DNA of 24,824 nucleotides from an uncultured Duncaniella sp. GTDB lineage: Bacteria > Bacteroidota > Bacteroidia > Bacteroidales > Muribaculaceae. The DNA is taken from NCBI GenBank assembly GCA_910577335.1, contig CAJTMJ010000047.1, forward strand, positions 1-24,824, in the 5' to 3' direction. Each line of letters starts with the position of its first letter. The first letter of the stretch is position 1. Of the stretch, positions 6,873 to 15,326 are shown piece by piece. A program made the translations under genes and the position numbers. A model generated the notes under the pieces. The model was not told the DNA's origin. It ran no database searches and worked only from the letters and a program-made list of their open reading frames with translations.

Positions 6873-7913
6873 ATGGCAAAATCACGTAAAAATAATAACG
6901 ATTACCACATCCCGGGGCTCTTTGACGGTCTTGATGACTTTCAGGAGCGAATGGATGGGGATTTTGAGGTGATTCCTGCCAAAAAGATGGATGACATAGT
7001 GCGTAGGATGAAGGCTGAACGTCAAGCCGGGAAAATACTTGACGAGATGGCTCCAATGACACCTACCGACCATATATTTTTCATGAGCTTCGGAAGTGGA
7101 AGCAGCGGAAACTGTTCCTACATAGGGGACAGGCAGAGCGGTTTCCTCATCGATGCAGGCGTTGACACTAAAAAGGTGGTGGAATCGTTGAAATCAAACG
7201 GGATATCAATGAATTCTATCAAGGGGATATGTCTTACTCATGACCACGGCGATCATATAAGGTATGTCTATAACATAGTCCGTTCTTACAAGCATATAAA
7301 GATATATTGCACTCCTAAAGCATTCAACGGTATATTGCGCCGTCACAGTGTGTCACGCCGTATAAAGGACTTTCATGTGGCTATCTACAAGGAATTTCCT
7401 TTCAAATTGGGGAATTTTGAGGTCACAGCCTTTGATGTGATGCATGACGGAGCTGACAATGCCGGATTTTTTATCACTCACGGAAACCGTCATTTTGCCA
7501 TCGCCACAGATTTAGGGTGTGTGAGTGAGCGTGTTGATTATTACATGCGTAAAGCGGAATACATAGTGCTGGAAGCAAATTATGATGAGACAATGCTGCG
7601 TCTTGGCGCTTATCCTGAGTATCTAAAGGCGAGGATAGCCGCAAACAACGGTCACATGGATAATGCGGTAACTGCAGAGTATATAGCGAGCATATATCGT
7701 CCGGAGGTTCGCAATGTGTACCTGTGCCATCTGAGCCATGATAATAATACCCCTGAAAAAGCATTGGGAGCTGTGTCAGCTGCCTTGGAGCGAATCGGCG
7801 TTACCCGGTTAGGAAATGGTTTTGTAAATCTTTCCGATGGGGGAGAGAAGCCGCAATTGCATCTTGTGGCATTGCCAAGGTATGATTCAAGTCCGTTATA
7901 CACGCTTCGATAA
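6873..7913 (+). CDS. Metallo-beta-lactamase-fold hydrolase, YycJ/WalJ-like
   Basis: The 346-residue protein contains the MBL core from about residue 70: FGSGSSGNCSYI, the metal motif T122-HDHGDH128, MHDGADNAGF, ATDLG and LCHLSHDN, in the order expected for the YycJ/WalJ group. These are predicted 5'-3' exonuclease or related phosphodiester hydrolases with two metal ions. The first 70 residues are a charged extension not typical of the family. The family usually starts near Met71 (MSFGSGSSGN), so 7083 is an alternative start. I keep 6873 because the upstream frame is open and contiguous. It follows the methyltransferase by 48 bases. A hairpin at 7923-7957 closes the run. Confidence 0.88.
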   Translation: MAKSRKNNNDYHIPGLFDGLDDFQERMDGDFEVIPAKKMDDIVRRMKAERQAGKILDEMAPMTPTDHIFFMSFGSGSSGNCSYIGDRQSGFLIDAGVDTKKVVESLKSNGISMNSIKGICLTHDHGDHIRYVYNIVRSYKHIKIYCTPKAFNGILRRHSVSRRIKDFHVAIYKEFPFKLGNFEVTAFDVMHDGADNAGFFITHGNRHFAIATDLGCVSERVDYYMRKAEYIVLEANYDETMLRLGAYPEYLKARIAANNGHMDNAVTAEYIASIYRPEVRNVYLCHLSHDNNTPEKALGAVSAALERIGVTRLGNGFVNLSDGGEKPQLHLVALPRYDSSPLYTLR

Positions 7914-7922
7914 AAAATATCA

Positions 7923-7957
7923 ATGCGGCATATAGTTGTCACAACCGGATGCCGCAT
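7923..7957 (+). terminator. Probable terminator after the cvpA-sufB-MBL run
   Basis: ATGCGGCAT (7923-7931) pairs with ATGCCGCAT (7949-7957), and GTTG/CAAC pairs inside. Only a weak T-run follows (CGTTTAAC). The rest of the gap to 8176 is AT-rich with no gene seen. Confidence 0.5.
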
Positions 7958-8176
7958 CGTTTAACAATAGCATTTTGAAATCTATATATTAGATTACCTA
8001 ACCTACTTGTATAAGCTTTTTATTTCGTATAATTATCTGTATGCAAAATTAGTAAGAATCTACATCGCTTACCATACCTAAATTTAAGTATTTTAGCGCT
8101 TAGTAATCCTTATTTATAATCAAAACAGATTACTTGAACGTAAAAATGGCTTAACCTATATGAAGTTTTTGCGATT

Positions 8177-8755
8177 TTATTCCTTAATTTCAGGTTTCTC
8201 AGCCGTAGGCAATGAGGTGGTGTCGTTACGATGGCTGGGGTGAGTGGCTATCCATTCCATGAGGGAACTTACAGCCGAACAAACAAATGCAATTCCGGTT
8301 ACAAGCAATACTATATTATTAATGGTGCGCACACTTGTGAACATTACAATCACACCTGCTACAATCAACAATACCGGTATGATATAGTAATAAAACGGAA
8401 GCACAAATGGTCGTGACAGCCATGCCACAAAGCAAAGATGATAACCGCCGATGATAATAAGCAATACACCAAATATGGTGACCATTATTCCGGCAAATGG
8501 CTCTGGCATGGCGCACATGATAACGCCTAATGCTATCGCACCGATTCCAGCGAGTACTGACGTAGTGCTTTTACGTTCTTTGCTTAATGCTCCTATCAAT
8601 ACGGAGAAAACGCCCGGTATTATAAACATGACACCAATCATGATTACAATCCAAGCCATTATGTCAAGGCGATTGTGTAAAACAATCATTGCGATACCTG
8701 CGATGCCGACTATCAAAGATGTGAAGAGGTCGGTTCTCCCATTCATTCCGCCCAT
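8177..8755 (-). CDS. DUF308 / HdeD-type membrane protein
   Basis: The 192-residue protein has about six hydrophobic segments arranged as repeated pairs (VGIAGIAMIVL, MAWIVIMIGVMFIIPGVFSVLIG, LAGIGAIALGVIMC, IMVTIFGVLLIIIGG, YYIIPVLLIVAGVIVM, VLLVTGIAFVCSAVSSL). This is the pattern of DUF308 (HdeD family) inner-membrane proteins. HdeD of enterobacteria is linked to acid resistance at high cell density; the molecular role is unknown, so no function is assigned. The C-terminal 25 residues are polar and cytoplasmic in appearance. It is encoded alone, 178 bases beyond the GH57 gene stop. Confidence 0.82.
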   Translation of the reverse strand: MGGMNGRTDLFTSLIVGIAGIAMIVLHNRLDIMAWIVIMIGVMFIIPGVFSVLIGALSKERKSTTSVLAGIGAIALGVIMCAMPEPFAGIMVTIFGVLLIIIGGYHLCFVAWLSRPFVLPFYYYIIPVLLIVAGVIVMFTSVRTINNIVLLVTGIAFVCSAVSSLMEWIATHPSHRNDTTSLPTAEKPEIKE

Positions 8756-8863
8756 AAATATGTAATTTAATAGTTGATACTTATAAAAATATGATAGCCG
8801 CCGGCTGATGTTATCTTATAATCCCGGCTCTCTTTAATTTATTACGCTCCGGGAGAATAAAAG

Positions 8864-8903
8864 TTCACCCGCATCCCAAAGAAGTGAGATGCGGGTGAAT
8901 TTT
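8864..8903 (-). terminator. Terminator of the glycogen-metabolism operon
   Basis: TTCACCCGCATC (8864-8875) and GATGCGGGTGAA (8888-8899) form a perfect 12-bp stem with a 12-base loop. T-rich sequence on both sides allows termination in both directions. It lies 31 bases beyond the GH57 stop. Confidence 0.75.
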
Positions 8904-8933
8904 ATAAATAGTTAGTCTGTGTTCGAGATGCTA

Positions 8934-10388
8934 TTATTCAGCTTTGGGAGCTTCATCCTTAGCTTTGGCAGTTGACTTTTTAGCCTTTTTAGCTGCAGGT
9001 TTTGCGGCGGATTTAGCGGGAGCTTTCTTAGCGGCCTTCTTTTCTTCGGGAGCAGCTTCTTTTTCGCGGAGAAGATGCTCTTCATTGAAGTGCTCGATGT
9101 TCTTACGCATTGATTCTGCCTCTTTGTTGAGAACTTCTATCTCACGTTCCTGATTACGGATAGTGGTAAGAAGTGAGCTAAGTTCCTCATTGTCGATAGA
9201 CATAGGATATTGCTCTTCAACACGAACGATGAAGTCGGCAAGGACATTCATATAGTTAGTGAAGGCATCAAATGGAGTGTCGTAGGGTGAGAACTGAGAG
9301 TGTACCGAACCGTCATGCATGTTCTTGGTAGACATGTAGAAGAAATGGTCAGCAGCCTGAAGATAGAACCAGTCTTGTTTCAGACGACGGTCTTCGCAAA
9401 GACGCACACGTTCGCTCACAGAGTAGAGTTTGCTGAAAGCTTCGTTCTGCAGTTTGTTACCTAACCAAGCAGAGGTGTCACGAGCTTCGTCAGCCCAAGA
9501 GATGGGGTGAAGAACAGAGAGTTCAGCCACAGCTTTCAGCTTGGACACAGCGGTGGTGGGAGTCCAGAACTCTATGCCACGCTCTTCGGCGAATCTGGGA
9601 AGAGCTTCGAGGAACTGGAATATACCTGTCTCGCGGGGCTGGAAGTCACCAAACACTTCAAGATTCATGAAGAGGTTCACAATCTGCTCTTCAGCGGGAG
9701 TGTTTGCGATCCAGTCGATATATTTGTCGGCGGTAAGAGGATATTCGTCCCAAGAAGTATTGCTGAAGCGGTCGGAGATATCATCGCTGAATTTGTCATT
9801 CTTCAAAAGTATCTTCAACTTGGGAGCTGAAGCTGCACTGTAGACATAGTTAGGAGATTTCCATCCGAGGATATGCTTTGCACCTTCGGTGATAACACCC
9901 TTGTAACCCATTGCGAGTATCTGAGGAGCAAGTTCATCGCTATAGATAAGCTCAGTGTTGCGGAGCACCTTTGGCTGCACACCAAACAGCTCTTTTAACT
10001 TCTCGTCATGCACTTTCACCTGATTTGCGAATTCTTCAGGATCTGCCAATGATGAGAGTGAGTGAGCGTATGTCTCGGCAAGGAATTCAACACAGCCGGT
10101 GTCGGCGAGCTTCTTGAGGAGGTCGATAAATTCAGGCACGTACTGCTCGAACTGCTCAAGGGCTGTGCCGGTGATTGAGAGTGCGCATTTGAATTTGCCT
10201 TTTGATTCCTCAATCATTTTGAGAAGGCTTTCGGCTGCGGGTATATAGCTGCGCTGAGCAATGCGGGTAACGATGTCATCATTAGCGAAATCATCGTAAT
10301 AGTAATGGTCGTTACCTATGTCGAAGAAGCGATATCTTTTCAGACGGAATGGCTGATGGATCTGAAAATAGAAACAAATTGCTTTCAT
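8934..10388 (-). CDS. Glycoside hydrolase family 57 protein (alpha-glucan acting) with Lys/Ala-rich tail
   Basis: The 484-residue protein has the GH57 N-terminal motif FQIHQPFRL, then ALSITGTALEQF, VEFLAETYAHSL, the nucleophile region VLRNTELIYSD, and NLFMNLEVFGDF, which aligns with the region that usually reads D-Y-E-T-F-G. In many GH57 enzymes the Asp of that motif is the acid/base; here Asn stands in its place, so activity should be tested. A coiled-coil segment (about 405-445) is followed by a tail of about 40 residues with repeated KKA/AAK units (AAKKAPAKSAAKPAAKKAKK), like histone H1-type tails. GH57 genes in Bacteroidota often accompany glycogen enzymes, as here: it is third in the operon. 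Confidence 0.88.
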   Translation of the reverse strand: MKAICFYFQIHQPFRLKRYRFFDIGNDHYYYDDFANDDIVTRIAQRSYIPAAESLLKMIEESKGKFKCALSITGTALEQFEQYVPEFIDLLKKLADTGCVEFLAETYAHSLSSLADPEEFANQVKVHDEKLKELFGVQPKVLRNTELIYSDELAPQILAMGYKGVITEGAKHILGWKSPNYVYSAASAPKLKILLKNDKFSDDISDRFSNTSWDEYPLTADKYIDWIANTPAEEQIVNLFMNLEVFGDFQPRETGIFQFLEALPRFAEERGIEFWTPTTAVSKLKAVAELSVLHPISWADEARDTSAWLGNKLQNEAFSKLYSVSERVRLCEDRRLKQDWFYLQAADHFFYMSTKNMHDGSVHSQFSPYDTPFDAFTNYMNVLADFIVRVEEQYPMSIDNEELSSLLTTIRNQEREIEVLNKEAESMRKNIEHFNEEHLLREKEAAPEEKKAAKKAPAKSAAKPAAKKAKKSTAKAKDEAPKAE

Positions 10389-10412
10389 TGGTCTTATTAG
10401 TTTTGAGTTGTG

Positions 10413-10439
10413 AGTTTTGAGTCATTACAGCTCAAAACT
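10413..10439 (-). promoter_or_regulatory. Intercistronic hairpin between the GT4 and GH57 genes
   Basis: AGTTTTGAG (10413-10421) and CTCAAAACT (10431-10439) form a 9-bp stem immediately after the GT4 stop codon. AGTTTTGAG occurs again at about 10399-10407, a direct repeat inside the 52-base gap. It may be a processing or attenuation site; the role is unproven. Confidence 0.35.
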
Positions 10440-10440
10440 T

Positions 10441-11700
10441 TTATCGATTTAATACTTTGTTATAAATATTTATCACTTTCTGTCCTGCCTTGTCCCATGT
10501 GATTTGGTTTACTTCGGCGAGACCGTCCTCACGCAGCTGCTGGTACATGGCAGGGTAGGTGACGATAGAGTGTATTGCGTCAGCCATTGCGTCGATGTCC
10601 CAGTAATCTGTTTTGATGACATTGGTAAGGATTTCGGCACATCCGCTTTGCTTTGAGATGATGGAGGGTACTCCCATCTGCATCGCTTCAAGAGGCGATA
10701 TACCGAAAGGTTCTGAAACAGAAGGCATGATATACACATCGGAAGCCTTTAACATCTCATAAACCTGATTGCCTCGCTGGAAACCCGGGAAGTGGAAACG
10801 GTCAGCGATACCACGCTCTGCGGCAAGAAGAATCATCTTGTTCATCATGTCACCGCTACCAGCCATGACGAAGCGCACATTGGGGTTGTTTTTAAGCACC
10901 TTTGCGGCTGCCTCGACAAAGTATTCAGGACCTTTCTGCATTGTGATACGACCGAGGAACGTCACCACTTTGTCCTTCGACTTATGTTCAGGCACATTGA
11001 GCTGTTCCGGAGTAAGAGGTGTCACAGCGTTGTGTACTGTGGTCACTTTTGCAGGATCGATGCCGTAATTGTTAATAACGGTGTCGCGTGTGAGGTTTGA
11101 CACACAAATGATGTGGTCTGCGTTGTTCATACCATCTTTTTCGATACCGAACACTGTGGGGTTGGGTTTCCCTCGTGAACGGTCAAATTCGGTGGCATGT
11201 ACATGTATCACAAGCGGTTTGCCCGACACTTGCTTTGCATGTATGCCGGCAGGGTAGGTGAGCCAGTCGTGAGAGTGTATTATGTCGAAATCAACGGTGC
11301 GAGCCACAACTCCGGCACAGATGGAGTAGTTGTTTATCTCCTCCACGAGGTTGTCAGGGTAACGACCTGAGAATTCAAGACATCCGAGGTCGTTGGTGCG
11401 CATATAGTTGAAATCGGCATAAATATGGTCACGCAGTTTGAAATAAAGATCAGGGTTCATCACATTGCCGATGCGTTGCTCCACATAATCACGGCTTACA
11501 TCACGCCATGCGATAGGAACCTGTGACATACCGATGATGTTGGCAAAGTGTTTTTCCTCGTCACCGAATGGCTTTGGAATTACAAATGTGATATCCATAT
11601 CGCCACACTCCCACATGCCCTTTGTGAGACCGTAGCTGGCAGTGCCCAGACCGCCGAGGATGTGAGGGGGGAATTCCCACCCGAACATTAATGCTTTCAT
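10441..11700 (-). CDS. GT4-type glycosyltransferase, glycogen synthase-like
   Basis: The 419-residue protein has an N-terminal starch-synthase-like start (MKALMFGWEFPPHILGGLGTASYGL, with GGLGT binding the nucleotide sugar). Its C-terminal GT-B domain has VTFLGRITMQKGPEYFVEAA and EPFGISPLEAMQMGVPSIIS, the EX7E motif of retaining GT4 enzymes. It most likely elongates an alpha-1,4-glucan from a nucleotide glucose. Archaeal-type glycogen synthases of this kind accept UDP- or ADP-glucose; the donor cannot be told here. It lies 16 bases after the debranching enzyme and 52 bases before the GH57 gene on the same strand, which supports a shared glycogen role. Confidence 0.9.
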   Translation of the reverse strand: MKALMFGWEFPPHILGGLGTASYGLTKGMWECGDMDITFVIPKPFGDEEKHFANIIGMSQVPIAWRDVSRDYVEQRIGNVMNPDLYFKLRDHIYADFNYMRTNDLGCLEFSGRYPDNLVEEINNYSICAGVVARTVDFDIIHSHDWLTYPAGIHAKQVSGKPLVIHVHATEFDRSRGKPNPTVFGIEKDGMNNADHIICVSNLTRDTVINNYGIDPAKVTTVHNAVTPLTPEQLNVPEHKSKDKVVTFLGRITMQKGPEYFVEAAAKVLKNNPNVRFVMAGSGDMMNKMILLAAERGIADRFHFPGFQRGNQVYEMLKASDVYIMPSVSEPFGISPLEAMQMGVPSIISKQSGCAEILTNVIKTDYWDIDAMADAIHSIVTYPAMYQQLREDGLAEVNQITWDKAGQKVINIYNKVLNR

Positions 11701-11716
11701 GGGTGTGTGAAGATAT

Positions 11717-13654
11717 TTAGTCCATTATGAATTTTTTGAGAGTGGTAAGCGTGCGGAGCACTTCAGCCACATTGGTCACATGGCTTATGGCACCGCGTCC
11801 GGTAAACGGCGGGTTGGCATCATAAAGCTGAGACAGTGAACCGATGCAACCTTGTGTCATCTCGTCCTCGAAACCGATAAGCATACGGTCGATGTAGCTT
11901 ATACCACTCATGCCGAATACTTTGAGATAAGCGTCGCTATAGAAGCCCATGAGCCACGGACGTGCGGGTCCGTTGTGCAGAGCCATTTCACGGTCTTCCG
12001 GTGAACCAAGATAGTTCGGACGATAGCCGTAGCTCTTCGGCGAGAGGGTGCGGAGTCCCTTCGGAGTGAGAAGCTCACGAGTCACGATGTCAAGCACGCG
12101 TTTGCGCTGGCGGCGGTCAAGCGGAGAGTAGTCGAGACCGATTGCAATTGCCATGTTGGGGCGAACTGACGGATCGGCGTAAGTGCCGTTAACATAGTCG
12201 TAGAGGTATCCGTAATCGTTCAGGAACATGGTGATAAACGGTTGTGCCATCTTCTCTGCAATCCCTTTGAACTTCTCCTCGTCGGGAGTACCCTCGGTGA
12301 GACGTGAAGCAAATATAAGCGCATTATACCAGAGAGCGTTGAACTCTACGAGATAGCCTGTGCGAGCCACGATGGGGCGGCCGCCAAGCGATGCGTTCAT
12401 CCACGACATCGGCTTTTGAGTGCCGTCGGTGGTCAACATGCCGTTTTCATCCACTTTGAGGAACGGATGTTTCTGATCGAGTATAAAGTTGATGGTCTTA
12501 ATTATGGTATCCAGATAGCGTTTGCGGGCTTCGTCACGTCCGTAAGCCTTAGCATACTGCTGGAGCGCCCAAATACCCCAAAGAGGGATGTCAGGGAGGT
12601 CTATACCCTGTATGCGCGGGTCAAGCTCACCTGTTTCCATGAAATGTTTGGCGGCTTTCAACGCTGTTTCCGTGATCTTTTCAAAGTCTTCACGGTGGTT
12701 GATGGCTATAGTGGCTCCCGGGAGTGCCATGAATGTGTTGCGGGCGAGGATTTTACCCCAAGGATAACCTGAGAGCAGATACATATTGCCGTCAGGTGTG
12801 TTGAGGTAACATTGCTTCACTGCGTTTTTCAAGCAGTTGAAGAATGATGTGCGGCAAGTGCGCTGTGCTATCTCTTTCTCATACATCTTGGCGAGCGAGC
12901 GTGGTGACACTTCGCTAAGTCCGGCTGAGAATATGATTGACTCACCCTTCTTGATGGGCACATCGAAATAACCGGGCACCCAAAGATCCTCAGTGTAGGG
13001 CACGCCTCTTTCCAGATCCTTCACATATTCGAAGCCGTTATACCAGTTAGGCTCGTATGTCCATGTGGGTTTGTGGCTGAATTGCATGTAAAGGGTAGGG
13101 TAGCCCTTGTAGAGACAGGCTGACACGCCATTATTGATTTCCGGAATCTCTGTGTTGATGGCATCGTTGGCTATGCATAGCTCGTTGGCATCACGGAAGG
13201 CGAGCACCGGACGGAAGCGCAGTGTTGTGGGTGAATGTGCTTCCACGAGAGTGTAGCGGATCAGGATACGGTTTTCGTGTGAGATAAAGATCTTCTCCTT
13301 GGTGAGGATCACGCCCCCGACACGGTAAGTGGTGCGCGGCACGCTCTCACAGTCGAATTCGCGGATATACTTATGTCCGTTGGGGCTCATCACACCGCCG
13401 CTATAGCGATGGAGCCCGAGGTTGAACGGCGCGCCGTGCTGATAGACGGTCTCATCGAGCGAGGATAGCATGACATGCCATGAGTTGCCCATCTCAGGTA
13501 TGGGCACGACAAGAAGCCCGTGTTGCTTGCGGGTGTTGCAGTCAACTATCGTGGTGCAATGATACGCTCCGGTCTGATTCGTTCGGAGCATCTCCTTCGG
13601 GAGTGACTGCTCCAAATTAATCATCAGGTTTTTATCAAACTTTAGATAGCTCAT
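11717..13654 (-). CDS. Glycogen debranching enzyme, amylo-alpha-1,6-glucosidase (GH133)
   Basis: The 645-residue protein matches bacterial GDE-type proteins. The N-terminal beta-rich domain begins with the conserved start EMLRTNQTGAYHCTTIVDCNTRKQHGLLV. The C-terminal (alpha/alpha)6 domain from about residue 280 contains YLLSGYPWG, DLPDIPLWGIWALQQY, LTTDGTQKPMSWMNA and the LHNGPARPWLMGFY motif. It should hydrolyse alpha-1,6 branches of glycogen. It is the first gene of the operon with the GT4 and GH57 genes, so this unit couples synthesis and trimming of an alpha-glucan store. No signal peptide, so cytoplasmic. Confidence 0.93.
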   Translation of the reverse strand: MSYLKFDKNLMINLEQSLPKEMLRTNQTGAYHCTTIVDCNTRKQHGLLVVPIPEMGNSWHVMLSSLDETVYQHGAPFNLGLHRYSGGVMSPNGHKYIREFDCESVPRTTYRVGGVILTKEKIFISHENRILIRYTLVEAHSPTTLRFRPVLAFRDANELCIANDAINTEIPEINNGVSACLYKGYPTLYMQFSHKPTWTYEPNWYNGFEYVKDLERGVPYTEDLWVPGYFDVPIKKGESIIFSAGLSEVSPRSLAKMYEKEIAQRTCRTSFFNCLKNAVKQCYLNTPDGNMYLLSGYPWGKILARNTFMALPGATIAINHREDFEKITETALKAAKHFMETGELDPRIQGIDLPDIPLWGIWALQQYAKAYGRDEARKRYLDTIIKTINFILDQKHPFLKVDENGMLTTDGTQKPMSWMNASLGGRPIVARTGYLVEFNALWYNALIFASRLTEGTPDEEKFKGIAEKMAQPFITMFLNDYGYLYDYVNGTYADPSVRPNMAIAIGLDYSPLDRRQRKRVLDIVTRELLTPKGLRTLSPKSYGYRPNYLGSPEDREMALHNGPARPWLMGFYSDAYLKVFGMSGISYIDRMLIGFEDEMTQGCIGSLSQLYDANPPFTGRGAISHVTNVAEVLRTLTTLKKFIMD

Positions 13655-13790
13655 TTATAATAGGGTTATTGATTAGTTTTCGGTACAGATTGATGATCGC
13701 TAATGTGATAAACAAAAGAATTCTATTGAATTGGTTTTTAAATCAGTCCAATATTTAAATCACGAATTTAGGGCTTTTAAATGATAAAAA

Positions 13791-13798
13791 CAAATATA
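13791..13798 (-). promoter_or_regulatory. -7 promoter element of the glycogen operon
   Basis: TATATTTG read on the minus strand, about 137 bases before the GH133 ATG. No good -33 TTTG is found at the proper distance. Confidence 0.35.
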
Positions 13799-13911
13799 AA
13801 TCTTAAAAATTAGTAAATGTTTGTAAAGAGTGCCACTCAACAATGTTTTGGAGCATGTTTTTAGATAAGAAAGTGTCGTTTCCCCTTCTCTGTCACGGCT
13901 TGAAAAAGAAG

Positions 13912-13950
13912 CGCCCGGATTTCCCTCTGTCGGGAAATCCGGGCGTCTTG
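13912..13950 (-). terminator. Terminator after the rpmB-rpmG-DUF4295 operon
   Basis: CGCCCGGATTTCCC (13912-13925) and GGGAAATCCGGGCG (13932-13945) form a perfect 14-bp GC-rich stem with a 6-base loop. On the minus strand it is followed by CTTCTTTTTC. Confidence 0.8.
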
Positions 13951-13977
13951 TATCGGATAAAATTTGCTCACGATTGA

Positions 13978-14127
13978 TTATTTGAGCGCTTCTTTTACGA
14001 GATCATTGGGAACCATCTGTTCCTGGAAGGTGTATGCACCAGTCTTCGCCGACTTAACGACCTTGATGACCTTGCTATAGGTACGACCTTCGCCTTTTTG
14101 CAGAGATGCAACGGTTTTCTTTGCCAT
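13978..14127 (-). CDS. DUF4295 small basic protein of the ribosomal operon
   Basis: The 49-residue protein begins MAKKTVASLQKGEGRTYSKV and ends NDLVKEALK. It matches DUF4295, a small basic protein found in Bacteroidota directly after rpmG. It was located by reading the minus strand and is too short for most automatic listings. The function is unknown; basic composition and constant linkage to L28 and L33 suggest a ribosome association. It starts 11 bases after rpmG ends. In related genomes ftsY often follows; here the operon ends with a terminator. Confidence 0.88.
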   Translation of the reverse strand: MAKKTVASLQKGEGRTYSKVIKVVKSAKTGAYTFQEQMVPNDLVKEALK

Positions 14128-14138
14128 GAGTCAGTGAA

Positions 14139-14327
14139 TTATTTAATTTCTTTGTGTACTGTTACTTTCTTAAGGATGGGGTTGTATTTCTTCAACTCCA
14201 GACGCTCGGTGGTGTTCTTGCGGTTCTTGGTAGTGATATAGCGAGAAGTACCGGGCATGCCACTTGCCTTGTGTTCGGTGCATTCGAGGATGACCTGAAC
14301 GCGATTGCCTTTAGCTTTCTTTGCCAT
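14139..14327 (-). CDS. rpmG: 50S ribosomal protein L33
   Basis: The 62-residue protein MAKKAKGNRVQVILECTEHK.. contains the L33 hallmarks YITTKNRKNTTERLELKKYNP. It is a structural component of the large subunit near the E site. The first cysteine region has a single Cys (ILEC), so this is probably a zinc-free (C-) form with no CxxC pairs. It starts 4 bases after the rpmB stop, so the genes are co-transcribed. Confidence 0.96.
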   Translation of the reverse strand: MAKKAKGNRVQVILECTEHKASGMPGTSRYITTKNRKNTTERLELKKYNPILKKVTVHKEIK

Positions 14328-14331
14328 CTTC

Positions 14332-14592
14332 TTATAGTATGTCTAAGTAATTGATTTCTGTTATATAACCCTTGGTGATCGCCTCTTTGATAGCGGCGTC
14401 AAGACCTTTTTTGTTGATGGTGCGAAGACCTGCGGCGGAAATGGTTAGGGTAATCCAAGCTTGCTCCTCAACCCAGAAGAATTTCTTGTTGAAGAGATTT
14501 ACATCAAACTTGCGCTTGGTGCGACGCTTTGAGTGCGACACATTGTTGCCCACCATCGCTTTCTTGCCTGTAATCTGACAAATTTTTGACAT
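14332..14592 (-). CDS. rpmB: 50S ribosomal protein L28
   Basis: The 86-residue protein begins MSKICQITGKKAMVGNNVSHSKRRTKRKFDVNL, the classic L28 opening, and has the WVTLTIS-like ITLTISAAGLRTINKKG core. It is a large-subunit protein needed for assembly. It is first in the rpmB-rpmG-DUF4295 operon, with a consensus promoter at 14727-14758 and a leader of about 125 bases. Confidence 0.97.
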   Translation of the reverse strand: MSKICQITGKKAMVGNNVSHSKRRTKRKFDVNLFNKKFFWVEEQAWITLTISAAGLRTINKKGLDAAIKEAITKGYITEINYLDIL

Positions 14593-14726
14593 GGCTGTTG
14601 GTTTTTATCTCTTTGTTTTTACTATTTGTTAGTCACAATGCCTTGTGGCCGCCATCTCACGTCTCATATCGGCGCTAAGTGCATCTATAATAGCGTCTTT
14701 CGAGGATGTGCCACAAAACTCGGCTG

Positions 14727-14758
14727 CAAAGTTAAGCACTTTTTGCCTTATATACAAA
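14727..14758 (-). promoter_or_regulatory. Promoter of the rpmB-rpmG-DUF4295 operon
   Basis: On the minus strand TTTG (14755-14758), 20 bases, and TAACTTTG (14727-14734) form a full consensus promoter. The predicted leader (about 14593-14720) is long enough for autoregulation by a ribosomal protein; no known motif was recognised. Confidence 0.7.
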
Positions 14759-14873
14759 CTTTTTTGACGGAATTTAGATTACTGTCACGTTTTTTTACTC
14801 TTGGAGGGAACTATTTACCGCCGGAAGGTGTTTTATCTTCGAACTATCTACGTTTAAGCAATTACACACTGTT

Positions 14874-15326
14874 ATGAAAAAGACCTTATCATTTCTTTTC
14901 ATCGCCCTTTTCGCCGCAATGGCATGGAGTTGCTCCAGCGATGATGACAAAGACACTCCCCTGTCTCCCGACCAGTTACCCGTAAATGCGAAAAACTTTA
15001 TCTCAACATACTTCTCCGGCGAGACTATCGCCAAGGTGGAACGTGACGGCAGCCATCCCGGCGCTGACTACGAAGTGCGCTTCGTGAGCGGCTACGAGGT
15101 GGAGTTCAATTCCACCGGCGATTGGTTGGACGTAGATGCCCCGATGGGCATGACCGTCCCCTCGGGCATAGTTCCGCTACCTATTCAGAGCTATGTGAGC
15201 CTCAATTACCCGACTTCGGGCATAAATGAGATTTCTGTGGAAATCAACGGCTACGAGGTAGAGCTGATCAACGGTCTTGACCTTCTGTTTGACCTTGACG
15301 GCAATTTCCTCGGCATTGAGCCTTGA
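14874..15326 (+). CDS. PepSY-like lipoprotein (DUF2874 type)
   Basis: The 150-residue protein has a lipoprotein signal ending in WSC (Cys20) followed by an acidic SSDDDKD linker, typical of surface-exported Bacteroidota lipoproteins. The mature part has two PepSY-like halves: ..GADYEVRFVSGYEVEFNSTGDWLDVD and ..ISVEINGYEVELINGLDLLFDLDG. Both carry the same GYEVE(F/L) plus D-G-x-W/L pattern, as in the beta-lactamase-inhibitor-like PepSY family. These proteins are periplasmic or surface-bound; the ligand is unknown. The gene sits between pncC and rpmB on the opposite strand. Its last 59 bases overlap the 3' end of pncC. Confidence 0.85.
   Translation: MKKTLSFLFIALFAAMAWSCSSDDDKDTPLSPDQLPVNAKNFISTYFSGETIAKVERDGSHPGADYEVRFVSGYEVEFNSTGDWLDVDAPMGMTVPSGIVPLPIQSYVSLNYPTSGINEISVEINGYEVELINGLDLLFDLDGNFLGIEP

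Larger units (their letters stand above)
13655..13977. other. 323-base gap: leader of the debranching-enzyme operon and ribosomal terminator
   Basis: The gap is AT-rich with no open frame. On the minus strand TATATTTG (13791-13798) fits the -7 consensus for the GH133 operon, with only a weak TTTA as -33; the leader would be about 130 bases. The stem-loop at 13912-13945 ends the ribosomal protein operon. Confidence 0.5.

Noticed and set aside
8451..8765. 104-codon plus-strand frame
   Set aside because: It is antisense to the DUF308 membrane protein gene, whose hydrophobic repeat pattern is convincing.
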